Below, piece by piece: positions 1-12,629 of a stretch of 64,000 nt of DNA. Within the stretch, counting starts at the first letter, position 1. The number at the start of each line of letters is the position of its first letter. The notes beneath the pieces are model-generated. The model was not told the DNA's origin, made no database searches, and worked only from the letters and a program-made list of their open reading frames with translations. The stretch comes from Monosporascus cannonballus (taxonomy: Eukaryota > Ascomycota > Sordariomycetes > Xylariales), in contig QJNS01000239.1 of assembly GCA_004154925.1 (NCBI GenBank), forward strand, positions 53,368-117,367, read 5' to 3'. A program made the position numbers and the translations under genes.

Positions 1-226
1 TTTAAGTTATTCCTCCCCGTCTCCCAACGGTTTCGGGTTTGAAGATCACCTCCTTTTCGGTCGTAGCGCTTACATATCTATATTTAGCCCAGCCTCCTCA
101 TACTTCCCTTCGCGACAGCGTGCATAGTTAAACAATCTAACCTACTTTCTGTCTGCCCGCTCTCCTAAACACTCCAGCGATTCCTCCTTCCGGTCTGACT
201 CTCGCTTATCAAGCCTCCCTGCCGTG
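1..226 (+). promoter_or_regulatory. Upstream / 5' leader of the Cys-rich membrane protein gene
   Basis: Normal-GC sequence with long pyrimidine-rich runs (for example 11-25 and 181-192), a common look for fungal promoters and 5' leaders. No clear TATA box or defined operator can be assigned. The inferred transcript start lies somewhere in this stretch. Confidence 0.4.
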
Positions 227-992
227 ATGGGAGACTATGGTCCTCCATACGGATTTCCCATCCGCCGGAACGGATCTTGTCTCGGGCGTGAAACTAGTTG
301 TGGACAAACGTGGGGGGATTTCTACGCCTGTTGTCCCGGACAGGCGGAATGTCCAGGAAAAGAACAGGCCTACTACAATAACGTGTGCTGTCCCTCGCTG
401 TCCAACTGTACCGACCCTTTAATCCAAGAACCGCATTGCGCCAGCCCGAAGTGGGACTTGTATGACTATAACGGGTATTTTTGCTGTCCGTCTGGACAAA
501 CCGCTTACCGGACCAAGGAGGGCTGGGTTGGATGCACCAATGGATATCCATCCGGTCGAGATGAGGCCATCCTCGTCCCCGTTACTTTAGGTTCGTGACT
601 CTATTGATTTGAACATTCTGGCCTAACACTTAGCAGCAGCAACATCAACACCCTCTTCATCCCAGTTGTCCTCTTCCACGTCTGAAACTTCTACCGAACC
701 AACAAATCCTGGTTCGTTGCCTTCGGGAACCGAAGCTGGACCGATTGTGGGTGGTGTGGTCGGTGGATTGGTAGGACTCGCCATAATCGTTGCCTTGTTA
801 TGGTTCTCCTGCCTTCGAAAGCGAAAAAACAAATCAAGCTCCAATAAGCCTCCGGTCGAGCTGTTTGGAGGATATTATGCAGTTTCCGGGAAGCAAGTAT
901 CAGCAGTACCGGAAGAGCTGGATGGTCAATCAGTCCCCGGGGAACTGGGTTCTGCCTCTGTGCACGAATTACCAGCAAACACATCTCGTTAG
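227..992 (+). CDS. Cys-rich single-pass membrane protein, two exons, 240 aa
   Basis: Two exons, 227-590 and 634-992, joined across a 43-nt intron, give an uninterrupted 240-residue frame. The start is the ATG at 227. Residues 1-121 form a cysteine-rich domain with 12 Cys, three of them CC pairs (35-36, 54-55, 86-87), and possible N-glycosylation sites at N15 and N60. Residues 122-157 are a Ser/Thr/Pro-rich stalk. Residues 158-181 are a strongly hydrophobic Gly-rich membrane segment with GGVVGG and end in a basic stop-transfer RKRK. A soluble tail of about 55 residues follows. There is no obvious N-terminal signal peptide, so the topology (Cys domain outside, tail inside) is inferred from the Cys/stalk/RKRK layout. 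Proteins with this plan are common and uncharacterised in filamentous ascomycetes; a surface or wall-sensor role is only a guess. The gene appears intact although it lies about 950 bp from a RIP-mutated retrotransposon. Confidence 0.88.
591..633 (+). other. Spliceosomal intron of the membrane protein gene
   Basis: A 43-nt intron with GT at 591-592, a CTAAC branch-point match at 623-627 and AG at 632-633. Splicing joins the two frames in phase 1. Without splicing exon 1 runs into TGA at 596-598. Its length is at the short end for fungal introns. Confidence 0.85.
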
Positions 993-1517
993 GGAGAACG
1001 TTGGGTTCTAGAGCCTGGCTGAAGTATGGTTAGGTCACTTCTCTAGGTGCTTAGGTAATGTGTATAACAACTCGCCACTGTATATATTTACAGCAGACCC
1101 CCAAAAAAACCGACAAGCATGTATCTATGGCATCGGGGTGGCTACAGGAACCACGTGCGCTTTCTTGCCCTAGATAGCGGATCATCCAATGAATATAGTT
1201 CTGGGTTTCGGATGAACTTCATGTTGAGCAAGGAAAGACAGACCATGTACCCTTCATGTCGGGTGAAATGTCACCAAAGAGCAAATTCGCATGGGGGAGT
1301 TGGAATGTCGCACCGAGTTGGTCTGGCTTCGTTGGGGATGCGTTTATACGTCACATATGTCTTCTCGGGGGTATAGCGGCGAGACTGGCTTGGGGGACAG
1401 GATCTTGGGTGACTCGCGGCCTGGGCTGCGTATTTTTAGTGTGTCGGACGGTGGGGCATCGGCGGGAGCTTCGAAGGGAAGATATACGGGTTCGGACTAC
1501 CGCGCGCTGGCATCTCT
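993..1517. other. Downstream region, no gene assigned
   Basis: Normal-GC sequence after the stop codon. The first roughly 120 bp, with AT-rich TATATATTTA near 1081, probably hold the 3' UTR and polyadenylation region. Short overlapping open frames occur on both strands up to 1517, but none has a recognisable motif or splice structure. Confidence 0.4.
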
Positions 1518-2087
1518 ATGGACCTGGTGGGCGGTAGCGACAGCGCAATAGGCATCGTGGAGTCCGTAAACGTGAGTCCAAGGCCCATATCCGCTTCCAC
1601 AGCGGGCGACGACAATGATGCAGACACTGAAGAGCTATACGAGGCGCTACTTGTCGAGGCATCCGAGCGAAGGCTGCGGGGGGTGCTCACAGACAGCTCG
1701 GGGTGGAACATCGCCGGGCTTCCAAGCGAGGGCGGGCCTGTGGCCTCCGCGCCAGCAGCCTACGGCGGTGATTGTTGCCGATCAGCAACGGTGTCGAAGT
1801 TGTCCGGGCCGAACGATATATCGCATGGCATATCCCGAGCCCGATCCAGGACCCCTGGGACCGATTCATACTTGGTCACGCGGCCATTCTGTCACATGAA
1901 GATTCCAAGCTCCCAGCAGTATAAACGGAAGGAGGTGTTGGTGTCAGACCTAGTAAAGCCAGTCAGCACTAGCGGGAATTACCTCCTGTACCCCTGGTAC
2001 CTTTTTCTCCCAGCTCCACCTGTATTTACGTATATAAAAGGAGGGTTCGCTACCTTCACTTTTAAGCTAGGACCATTTAAAAATTAG
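1518..2087 (+). CDS. Doubtful ORF, 3' part supplied by the retrotransposon LTR
   Basis: An open frame of 189 codons begins with ATG at 1518. The first roughly 90 codons use G/C-ending codons and encode a low-complexity, partly acidic segment (DDNDADTEELYEALL near residues 34-48), which could be genuine coding sequence. From 1942 the frame runs inside the left LTR of the composite retrotransposon, so the last roughly 48 residues are LTR-encoded. In the locus before insertion the frame would have stopped soon after the junction with 20176. I recognise no family. An overlapping minus-strand frame at 1436-1711 is Ser-rich and about equally plausible. It could be an exon of a lost gene, a pseudogene, or chance in GC-rich DNA. 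Confidence 0.25.
   Translation: MDLVGGSDSAIGIVESVNVSPRPISASTAGDDNDADTEELYEALLVEASERRLRGVLTDSSGWNIAGLPSEGGPVASAPAAYGGDCCRSATVSKLSGPNDISHGISRARSRTPGTDSYLVTRPFCHMKIPSSQQYKRKEVLVSDLVKPVSTSGNYLLYPWYLFLPAPPVFTYIKGGFATFTFKLGPFKN
1937..1941. repeat. Left target-site duplication GTTGG of composite LTR element
   Basis: GTTGG directly precedes the TGTCAGAC start of the left LTR. The same five bases follow the right LTR at 20171-20175, which is the signature of a single LTR-retrotransposon integration. Confidence 0.9.
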
Positions 2088-2150
2088 GGCAACCTTTAAT
2101 ACACTTTTTTTTCAGTTATATACTTTTATATATAATATTAAGGTTTCACA
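1942..2150 (+). repeat. Left outer LTR (209 bp)
   Basis: Starts TGTCAGAC and ends TTTCACA. Its first roughly two thirds are almost identical to the right LTR. The last third (from about 2065) shows many C-to-T and G-to-A changes, so mutation density rises towards the interior of the element. Confidence 0.9.
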
Positions 2151-5100
2151 GTTATAAACCCGGTCCGCATTTTTTAACGGCGTTTTAATATATTTATTAT
2201 ATACGTTTTATTAAAGCTATTCGGAATTTCTTTATTATTTCTATAATACATTTACTATTCCGTTATTAAAAATATTCATTATTTAATTATTATGCTTTTA
2301 ATTATCTTAACCGGCTTATTTTTTGCATTATTTTTAAAATTATGGTTACCTAATTCACAAACCCTAACACATTTTTTTAAAATTCGTTTTTAAGTATTTA
2401 TTTAAAAAAACCCTTTAAAAATATAATATTTTCGAATTTTCCGTTAGTACGAAAATTAACATATTATAGGTATATATTAACCTTAAAATAATTTAAATGC
2501 CATTTTTATTAACGATACTTATTTTTTTTAAACTGTATTATTTTCAAAATAAAATAATTAACGAATATAATTTGGATAATTCGAATTATTTAAAATTTAA
2601 AAAGGCCTTAAAATATATAATAAAAATAATTTTTATATACTATGTATAAAAAGGTATTTATTAAAATTAATACGTTTTTAAATTAATCCTTTTATCCTGA
2701 TTATTATTAGGTATACTGGAAAACGGTTACCTTTCGAAAAAAAGATAATTATTTTAAAAAAATAAATTTAAATTTAATAATAACGTTTAAATTTATAAAG
2801 TTAACATTCGATATAAATAAGCGTTAAAAACCATTAATATCAAAATAAATGTTTGGTTATTTACATATGAAAAATTATATATTGAAACCGTGAAATTTTA
2901 GATATTAATCGTTATAAGGTATTACGGCTATTTTGATATTTTAAAAATTATTAATACTTATTGACTTACTTTTTTCTTACCTAAAAAATTAAAATAAAAA
3001 CACTATATTTAAAAATAAAGATATTATTAAACTTTTATCGGTATAAAAATGTATAAAATAATTTCGAAATTATATATAATTACAAAAAGTTTGAAGCATT
3101 ATTGCAAAATACTTATTATAAAGAACGTTCGATATTATTTTAAATAAAAAGAATTCCTAATTAAATAGATATATTTTTAAATAACCGGAATCATAATAAT
3201 CGGAATAATGGCGGCGGTAATAACAATAACCGCCTTATATTAAAATATTATTACAATTCCTTTTTTACAAATTACTTTTATATTAATAAAAGTATTAAAT
3301 TTAATAAATAAAACAAAATTTTTAAAACTCGGAATAAATAAATAAATATATTTTAAAAACATTTTTAATATAAAAAAATAAGTCATAAATTCCTTAATTA
3401 ACTTTAATATTTTTCGTGATAAGAATTTCTATAAATTTATAAATTAATAATATTTTTATTTAATATCAATTAATAAACTTTACGTTTTTAAATATTTGTT
3501 TTAACTTTTATATAAAAAATCGCAAATTTAATTTCGTTAATTTATACTTATTAAAAATTAATAAAACATTTTAACCGAAAAGAAACCTTAATATTATAAG
3601 CAAAAATATACGAAAAAAATACATTTATTTTATTGTTAAAAACATTTAATATTTTCTTTTCTTAAAATTATTTTTATGTTTTTAAAATATATATTAATCT
3701 TATTTCGTATTAATTATTTTAATAATAAGTTGAAATTTATTAAAATTATAAAACAAATATGATATATTATAAAATACTAAAAACAAAAATAATAAAACTT
3801 AATTAAATCAAACGTTAACCCATTATATATTATATTAAAGTAATATTAAATAACGATAATAATAATATGATTTTAATAATTTTAATAATCATTGAAAAAA
3901 GCTTATTATTATCATTTCGAAAAACGAATATAGCTTAAAAAATAAAGTTATTTTTGAAAACGAAAACGAAAATCTGGATTTGGAATTTTTATTTTAAAAG
4001 TTTTTACATTTTAAAATAATCTGATAATAAAAATTTTAAAATAATAATTTCCTATTTTTTTAAAGCTTTTAAAAAATATTGCGATATACTATTAAAAATC
4101 AATTAATTTAAGTTTACGCATATGGGAAAAAATAATATATATAATTATTAAAACGAAAATGCATTTGTTTTTACCGATTTAATATTACAATTATTAAATT
4201 ATTAAACGCTAAAAAATAGTACGATAATAATTAATATAGGAAAATAAATTTTTTAACACGATATACATTATTATTTTCGAATTTAAATATGTTTTTAATA
4301 AACTTACGAAAATATTAATTATTATTTATTTAATTATTAAAGTTAAAATTAATTTTTTTTAAAAAACTATTTTAAATATTTTAAAAAATATAATAAGTTT
4401 TATTAAAAATAGATTTATATTAAAATTGAATTAAATATATTACATAACGAAACCATTCTAAAAAACAGATTTTAAAAATAATTTCTTAATATAAATATTT
4501 TTTATATGTTTTTATTTTTATATATTAAAAAACCCGTAAATATATAAAACTAAATTAAAGGTATAATTAGTACGAAAATACGTTATTGAATTATTAATAA
4601 TACTTTTTTAATTAAAACCCGGAAATAAATAAAATCATTATATATTTTATTTATTATATATCTACTTAAGCTTTAAATTAAAAATGTTTATTTAAACTTT
4701 TAATAAGTAATACATTTAAAAAATACAATACTTATTTTTTTTAAAAAAGATAAATAGTACGAATATCGTATTTTATAAATTAAAAGTTTATACGTTTACA
4801 TAAATAATTCGTTAAAACGTAAAATGTTTAAAAAAACACTTTAAAGCATATTTTAAATATTTTCTATAATAAGGAATTAATAATATATATTAAGTATAAA
4901 TTCTTTTATAATAATAGCTTATTACCGTTAAAAATATTATTATTTATAAAACGAAAAAACTTAAAATAAATTAATTTCTTTTTTCGAAATTGCGGAATTA
5001 CATAATTAAATTAATAATATCATTATTTTATTTGTAATAATAATTTTCCTAAGGATATTTAAAATTAATTTTAATACTAATGCTTTACAAATAAATATTA

Positions 5101-7609
5101 TTAAAACGGTAAATAATGTAATAAAATAAAACGAATTTAAAAGTATTATGTATAATATTATTATAATAATTATAAATTCCTTTATTTAAAAAGTTTTATA
5201 AAAAATTAAAAACTTAAAATTTAATAATCTGAACAAAGTTATTTCGGACGAAAATTCTTTTAATTCGATAATTAATAATAATTCGGATTATTTTTAAATA
5301 TTCTTAATAAAACGGAGAATGTAAAACATAAAATTATACAACTTTATTTATTTATATTGGACATTATTTTAATTTTCGAACTTTTTTTATAATATTACGT
5401 ATTATCGTTACATAAAATTTAAAATATATTTTTACGTTTTTTATAATGGAAATTACGCCGTACAAAATTAAATTTCCTGGATTAAAAAATTATTATCGAT
5501 TTTAAAACGTAAAACCAAAAAAACCATTTTCGATTAATATTAATTATAAATTATAATGCGAAAAGTATAATACGTATTTAACCGTTTTTAACGTTATTTT
5601 TACGACCGTAATTAAATATAATTACTTATATTATAATAATCTTTTTATTACCTTTAAAATAGATAAGATATTTTATAACATAAATATATTAAATATTAGA
5701 AGCTAATCGTACTAAAAAATAAAGTTAAATATATTAGGTAAAATAATTAATTATTATTATTTAATTACAAAAAACAATTTAAAACGTTAGTTTTAACGAA
5801 CAATTTCGATTAATATAAATATTTATATATAAATTTAATAACTACGAGATTTTTTAGGAATTTAAGGTTAAAAATATCACTTATAACGGTTTTTAATTTT
5901 ATAACAATTTTAATATTTACGAATTTATATTAGTAAAACATTTTTTTCGTATGTATATAGTTCTTATAATCCGGTTTAATATTAAAATTATTTAACTTAA
6001 CATTATCATTATCTCTTTATATAATAATTTCGATAAATTATTATATATATATATTATAAGATTTTATATATATTGAGATTTTTATTACACATTCCAAGAG
6101 AATTTATATAGCTTAAAATAATTATAATTTTTATGATAACGAAATTTAACTGGGAAATTAAAAGAAAATTAAGTTTTATTTTAAATAATTTATACATTAT
6201 AATTAATAATTAATTAAGATTATTTTTTATATTAATTATATAATTATAATATATAAAACTTATAATTTAATATATATTAATAAATTTCTTACGAAAGTCA
6301 TATAATATTTTTAATATAATTACTTAAAATATTGAAAGTAAATTTTTAAAATACGTATTTTAAGAAGTTATGTAATTAGCAAATTATGGTTCTTATTAAT
6401 GATATATTAGAAAAATATATATATATATATTGAATTATTTAAAATTAAAAAACGTTATTTTAAAATCTTTAAATAAAAAAAGTTTTAAAAAATATTAAGG
6501 CGAAATATTAATAATATTTAAGAAGATATATTTCTAAAAAATCGACATCGTATTATACGAAATTATTATTATTTATTTAAATTTAATTCAACTTATTTTT
6601 GATTTATTTTGTTATTATAAATATTTTAATTTTACGTATCTTAACATTATTAACGAAATTATGTTTTATATTTATTTTATAAGAATTTTAAGTTTAAAAT
6701 TCGGAAATAAGGAAAATCTTAACGTACGATTATTCTTATATATAAATAACTTTTTTTCATAAATAATTTAAACCGGAAAAGTTTTATAAAAATTTATACT
6801 GTTATTTTTCGATATTTTTATTATATAAAAATTTAATACGTAAAATATAATTATTATTTTAAATACGGAACTTAACTTATTAACTTTTTTATAAACTGTA
6901 AAAATATTTTTATATTAAGTTTCTTTAATATTATAAAATTAAAATTGGGGGGGAACTTAATTATCTATGTAAATGATAAGTAAATAATACGGTTAAATAT
7001 TAAAAGATTTATATATTTAATTATAAAATTTAACTACGTAAATACATTTTTTTATTAATTTCTTGACTTTTACGCAAAAAAATAAAATAAAATTAATTAA
7101 ATATTTATTAACGATATAATAATAGATATTTTAAATATGCTTTGAATCTTCGAATGATTATTAAAAGCTTATTAAATTATTTAAATTTTAAGATATTATG
7201 ATAAGGTTAAAAAAATCTAAGAAATATTAATATATTTTAGATATTATTTAATAACAAAAAGTTATTATTTCCGTTCCTTTTTATTATTCTTTTTTATAAA
7301 TTATTATTATTTTTGTTTTTAAATACGTTTAAAAATAAAATTATTAAAAAAATATTTTAATATAGTTTTTATCATTTAAAAATATAATATTAAAGTTTAA
7401 TATTTAAAAAAATATAAATTGGAATTCAATTAACATTTTTCATATTTTAAGTAAATTCCCGAATTAAATAAAATATTAATTATTTTCCATTTTTGTTTTT
7501 CCGTGTTTTTATTATTTATTAAAAATTAATTATTACGCTATCTTTTTTTAAAAAAGTCTCTTAAAATTACAACAATTTTAACCGTTAATTTTTAATAACT
7601 GAAAAAATA
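2151..7609 (+). pseudogene. First internal region of tandem retrotransposon, destroyed by RIP
   Basis: About 5.46 kb of very AT-rich DNA. It aligns over its whole length with 7779-12280 plus 19063-19961. Short coding-like runs exist on the plus strand, such as EITPYKIKFPGLKNYYRF near 5451-5504 before an in-frame stop, but stops are everywhere and I recognise no retrotransposon domain. It was presumably gag-pol, judged only from its position between LTRs. Confidence 0.6.
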
Positions 7610-7778
7610 TATTAAATTTAGGACAATTAATAAATATTAACAGAAATTATTTTTTATATTCATGTATATAAAAAAAGTTTATTATTTTTAATTTTTAAGT
7701 AAAGTCTTTTATACATTAAAAATACTTTTAATATATTTTTTAATTTCATATTTTTATTTGTAATATCAAGATTTTATA
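7610..7778 (+). repeat. Middle LTR (169 bp), heavily RIP-mutated
   Basis: Aligns with the outer LTRs from TATTAAATTTA (versus TATCAGACTTA) to TTTTATA (versus TCTCACA), with an internal deletion of about 40 bp. The preceding tract of six A stands where the right LTR is preceded by seven G, as G-to-A mutation would give. It is the most degraded of the three LTRs. Confidence 0.82.
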
Positions 7779-10700
7779 GTTATAAATTTAATCCGTATTA
7801 CTTTAATTACGATTTAATATATTTATTATATATATTTTATTAAAATTATTTATAATTTTATTATTATTTTTGTAATATATTTATTGTTTCGTTATTAAAA
7901 ATATTTATTAATTAATTATTACGCTTTTATTTATTTTAATTAATTTATTTTTTATATTATTTTTAAAACTATAATTATTTAATTAATAAACTTTAATAAG
8001 ATTTTTTCAAAATACGTTAATAAATATTTATTTTATAAAAAGCTTTGAAAATATAATGTTTTCGAATTATATCTTATTATAAAAATTACGATATTATAAA
8101 TATATACTAATTTTAACGTAATTTAACTATTTTATTTATTAATAATATTAAAATTCTCTAAACATTTTTATTTGTGAATAAAATAATTAATAAATACGGT
8201 TTAAATAATGTAAAATATTTCAAATTCGAAAATATTTTAAAGGTATATAATAAAACATAATTTGTAAATTTTTCCAAAAAATATTTATTAAAATAAATAC
8301 GCTTTTAAATTTATCCGTTTATTTTAATTATTATTAACTATATAAGAAATAAATTATTATTTGAAAAAAAATTAATTATCTTCAAAAAATAAATTTAAAT
8401 TTAATAATAATATTGAAATTTACAAAATTAATCTTTAATTTAAATAAACGTTAAAAATTAATAAAATTTAAATAAACAATTTATTATTTTTATATTAAAA
8501 ATATATATTGAAACTGCATCGTTTTAAATATTAAGTATTATAAATTATTACAATTATTTAAATGACTTAAAAATTATTAATATTTATTTATCGGATTTTT
8601 TAATACTTAGAATTTTAAATTAAAAAAGCTTTAATTAAAGGCAAAAATTCTGTTAAGTTTTTTTTATATAAAAATTTATAAAATAATTTCGGAAATATAT
8701 ATAATCATAAAACATTTAAGGTATTACCATAAAATAAATTTTATAAAAAAAGTTTGATTTTATTTTAAATTAAAAGTTTTTTAATTAAATAGATATATTT
8801 TTAAATAGCTGGAATAAAAATAACCGGAGTAACGGTAATTATAATATTAATAATTATTTTGCATAATAAGATTATTCTTATAAAAAATAATTTTTAAAGA
8901 TTATTTTTATATTATCAAAAATATTAAACCTAATAAATCAAACGAAAGTTTTAAAAGCCGAAAAATATAAATAATGGTATTTCGAAAAACTTTTTTTTAG
9001 CACAAAAAACGATTAAATATTTATTAAAAAAATAAGTCATAACTTACATCATTAATTTTAATATTTTTCGTAATAGTGTTTTTTATAAATTTATATATCA
9101 ATAATATTATTACCGGATATAAATTAAAAGAAATTATATTATTAAATATTTATTTTACTTTTTATATAAAAAATTACAAAATTAATTTTATTAATTTATA
9201 TCTATCAAAAGTTAATAAAAATATTTTAGCTGAAAAAAGTATTTCGATATAATAAATAAAAGTATAAGAAAAATTATATTTATTATACCGTTTATAAAGA
9301 AAACGTTTTAAAAAAAACTATTTTTACATTATTTGATATTTATATAAACTTAATTTCGTTTTAATTATTATAATAAGTTAAAATTTACTAAAATTATAAG
9401 ATTAGTGTAATATATTATAAAACATTAAAAACGAAAATAACGAAAATTAATTAAATTAAATATTAATTTATTATATATTATATTAAAATAATATTAGGAG
9501 ACGATAATTATGATATTATTTTAATAATATTTATAATAAATTAAATAAAATTTATTTTGAAAATAAAACGAAATCTTTATTATAGAACCTTTAATTTAAT
9601 AATTTTTAATTTTTTAAAATAATCTTATAATAAAAGTTTTATAATAATAATTTTCGATTATTTTTAAAATTGTTAAAAAACCGTTACGATATAATACGAA
9701 AACTGAATTTACTTAAATATTTATAGCATTATTAAAACGAAACTCGATTTGCTTTTATCGATTTAATATCAGGATTATTAAATTATTAAAATACCAAAAA
9801 ATATTATTAGGATAATTAATTAAAGAAAATAAAGTTTTAAATATAATACATATTAATATTTTCCAATTTATTAATATTTTTAACAATCGAATAAACATAA
9901 TTATTAATATTTATCCCAATATTATAATTATAATTAAATATAGTTTAAAATAAAAGAATATTTAAATTATTTTAATATACGCAATAATATTCCTTAAAAA
10001 TAATTTTATTTTAATGTGAAATTAATTATGTTAAATTATACATTTTTTAAAAATATATTAGGAAAATAATTTTGTAATATTAATATTTTTTATAAACCTT
10101 TATTTGTATATTTTAAAAAATCCGTAAAGGTTTAAAAATATATTAAAGGTATAATTATAATGAAAACGTAATATTTAATTATTAATAATAAATTTGTCTT
10201 TTAATTTATAACCGGAAATAAGAAAAATAATTATATATATTATTAATTATCTATTTATATATATTTGAAATTTAAACAATATCTTTTTAAATTTCAACAA
10301 AATATTAAATAAAAAATAGAATATTTATATTTAAAAAGAGCTTTAAAATACGTATTATGAATATCGTATTTTTGGGATTAAAGATTTATACGTTTACGAA
10401 AGTAATTTGTTATAACCTAAAACGTTTAAAAATAAAATTTAAAATATATATCGGATATAGAGTTTTTCGTAATAACGTATTATTATTATTATTAAGAATA
10501 TTATTATTAATAAAATAAAAAAATATTAAAGCAAATAATAAAGATTTTCTTCGAAAACGCAAAATTAAATAATTCAATCAATAATATTTTTATTTTATTT
10601 ATAACAATATTATTTGTAAATACGTTTAAAATTATTTTTAATAATATTCCTTTAAAAATAAATATTATTAACAAATTAAATAATTTAATAAAATAAACCG

Positions 10701-12280
10701 AATTTTAAAAAGGTATTTACGATATTATTATAACATTTATAAGTTCTATTGTTTAACAGTTTGATAAATAATTAAAAAATAATTTAATAATTCGTATAAA
10801 GTTATTTTAAACAAATATTCCATTGATTCGGTAATAGATAATAATTCCGAAAAAGATATTCTAAATATTTTTAATAAAACGGATAATTTAAAATTTAAGG
10901 TTATAAAACTTTATTTACTTATATTTGAAATTATATTAATTTTCGAAAAAAACTTTTAATAATATTACGTATTATTATCGGATAAAATTTAAAATACATT
11001 ATTATATTCTTTAATTAAGGTAACGCCGTACGGAATTAAACCTTTTATATTAAATAATTATTATTAATTTTTAAATACGCAATAAAAAATAATTTATTTT
11101 CGGTTAATATTAATTATAAATTGGAATTTAAAAAACGTAATATATATTTAATTGTTTTTAAGATTATTTTTTCGACGATAATTAAATATAATTATTTATA
11201 TTATATTGATTTTTTAACACCCCTAAAAATTAATAAAAAGATTTACTATATAAATATGTTAATTATTGAAAAATAATCATATTAAAAACTAAGATTAAAT
11301 ATATTATATTAAAAGATTAATTATCGGTATTTTATTACAAAAGGCGATTTAAAACGTAAATCATAAAAGTATTTCGTTTTATTAATATAAATATTTATAT
11401 AAAGATTTAATAAATAAAAAAATATTTTAAAAGTTTAAAGTTAAAAATATTATCCGTAATAATTTTTTATTTTGTAAAAACTTTAATATTTATGTATTTT
11501 TATTAATATAAGCGTTTTTTTATATATTTATAATTATTACAACCCGATTTAAGCCTTAAGTCTATTAATTTAATATTATTAATATATCTTTAAATAACGA
11601 TTTCGATTAATTACTATATATATGTTTTTTATTAGAATTTATATATTACGGTTTTTATTTAAAACTTTAAAAAGCGTTATTTGGCTTAAAGAAATTATTA
11701 TTCTTATAATAATAAAACTTAATAGAAAAATTTAAAAAATTAAAATTAAAATCCGTTTAAAATATATTATAAATAAACATTAATTATTAATGAATTCTAT
11801 TTTTTATATTATTAATATAATCATAATATATAAAATTTATAACATAATATACATTAAAATAATTTTTAAGAAATTAATATAATATTCTTATATTAACGAT
11901 TTAAAAAACTTGTAATAATTTCTTAAAATTGAATTTTATAAAATCGTAAATTTAAATTATTATAATTATTATAAGATATTAAGTAAAAAGAATTATGAAT
12001 ATATTTTAAAATATTGAAATTCGGAAAATAATATTTTGAATTTTTAAATTAAAAAAATATTAAAAAAATATTAAGGTAAAACGTTACTAACGTTTAAAGA
12101 ATTATATTTCCAAAAAAACAACAGAAATTTATAATATAAAATTATTATTATTTGCCCAAATTTAATTAAAATTACTTCTTTTTTGTTTTGTTATCAAAAA
12201 AACCTTCATATTTCGTATTTTAATATTATTAACGAAATTATTTTTTATATTTTCTCATAGGTATTTTAACTTTAAAATTT
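7779..12280 (+). pseudogene. Second internal region, 5' part
   Basis: Homologous to 2151 to about 6690, beginning GTTATAAATTTAATCCG where the first copy has GTTATAAACCCGGTCCG. It is interrupted by the nested gypsy element and resumes at 19063. Removing the nested element and one AAAAA copy lines the two sides up with the uninterrupted first copy near 6685-6705. Confidence 0.75.
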
Positions 12281-12285
12281 AAAAA
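12281..12285. repeat. Left target-site duplication AAAAA of nested gypsy element
   Basis: AAAAA immediately precedes the left LTR and recurs at 19058-19062. The uninterrupted homologous position in the first internal copy supports the exact junction, although a homopolymer alone would be weak evidence. Confidence 0.7.
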
Positions 12286-12629
12286 TATTTTAACTTAATC
12301 AATTACGGCCTTGGAAAAGGGTCGTAATAGGAAAATAACTAAGTTATGTAAATCGAGTTACGCAATGGTTCGACAAAATCGATCGTAAAGCCTATAAAGC
12401 CAGGTTCGATAAAATCGAAAAACTTAAAATATATACGTTTATTATTTCCATAATTTAAATAATATTAATTCATTGTATTTATTAATGATAATTCGTTATT
12501 TAAAATATTTTTAGTATTACGAAACGTAATACGTTACTATATTTATTATTTAAATTCCTATAATACTTTTGTCAATATAAATTCGTATAATTCAGGTTTA
12601 AGAATTAGTTAAATTATTTAGCCCTTATA
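12286..12629 (+). repeat. 5' LTR of nested gypsy (344 bp, one 36-bp unit)
   Basis: Begins TATTTTAAC (pre-mutation TG start) and ends CCCTTATA, matching CCGTTACA in the 3' LTR. It contains a single 36-bp unit at 12372-12407, where the 3' LTR has two. The half after ATATATACGTTTATT is shared with the LTRs at 41095, 47516 and 22315. Confidence 0.88.

Noticed and set aside
294..551. Minus-strand open frame opposite exon 1
   Set aside because: It is a shadow of the Cys-rich gene, with no motif or splice context of its own.
1256..1537. Plus-strand frames at 1119-1376, 1256-1537 and 1291-1551
   Set aside because: They overlap in three frames, have no recognised domain and cannot be joined by convincing introns. 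GC-rich DNA gives such frames by chance.
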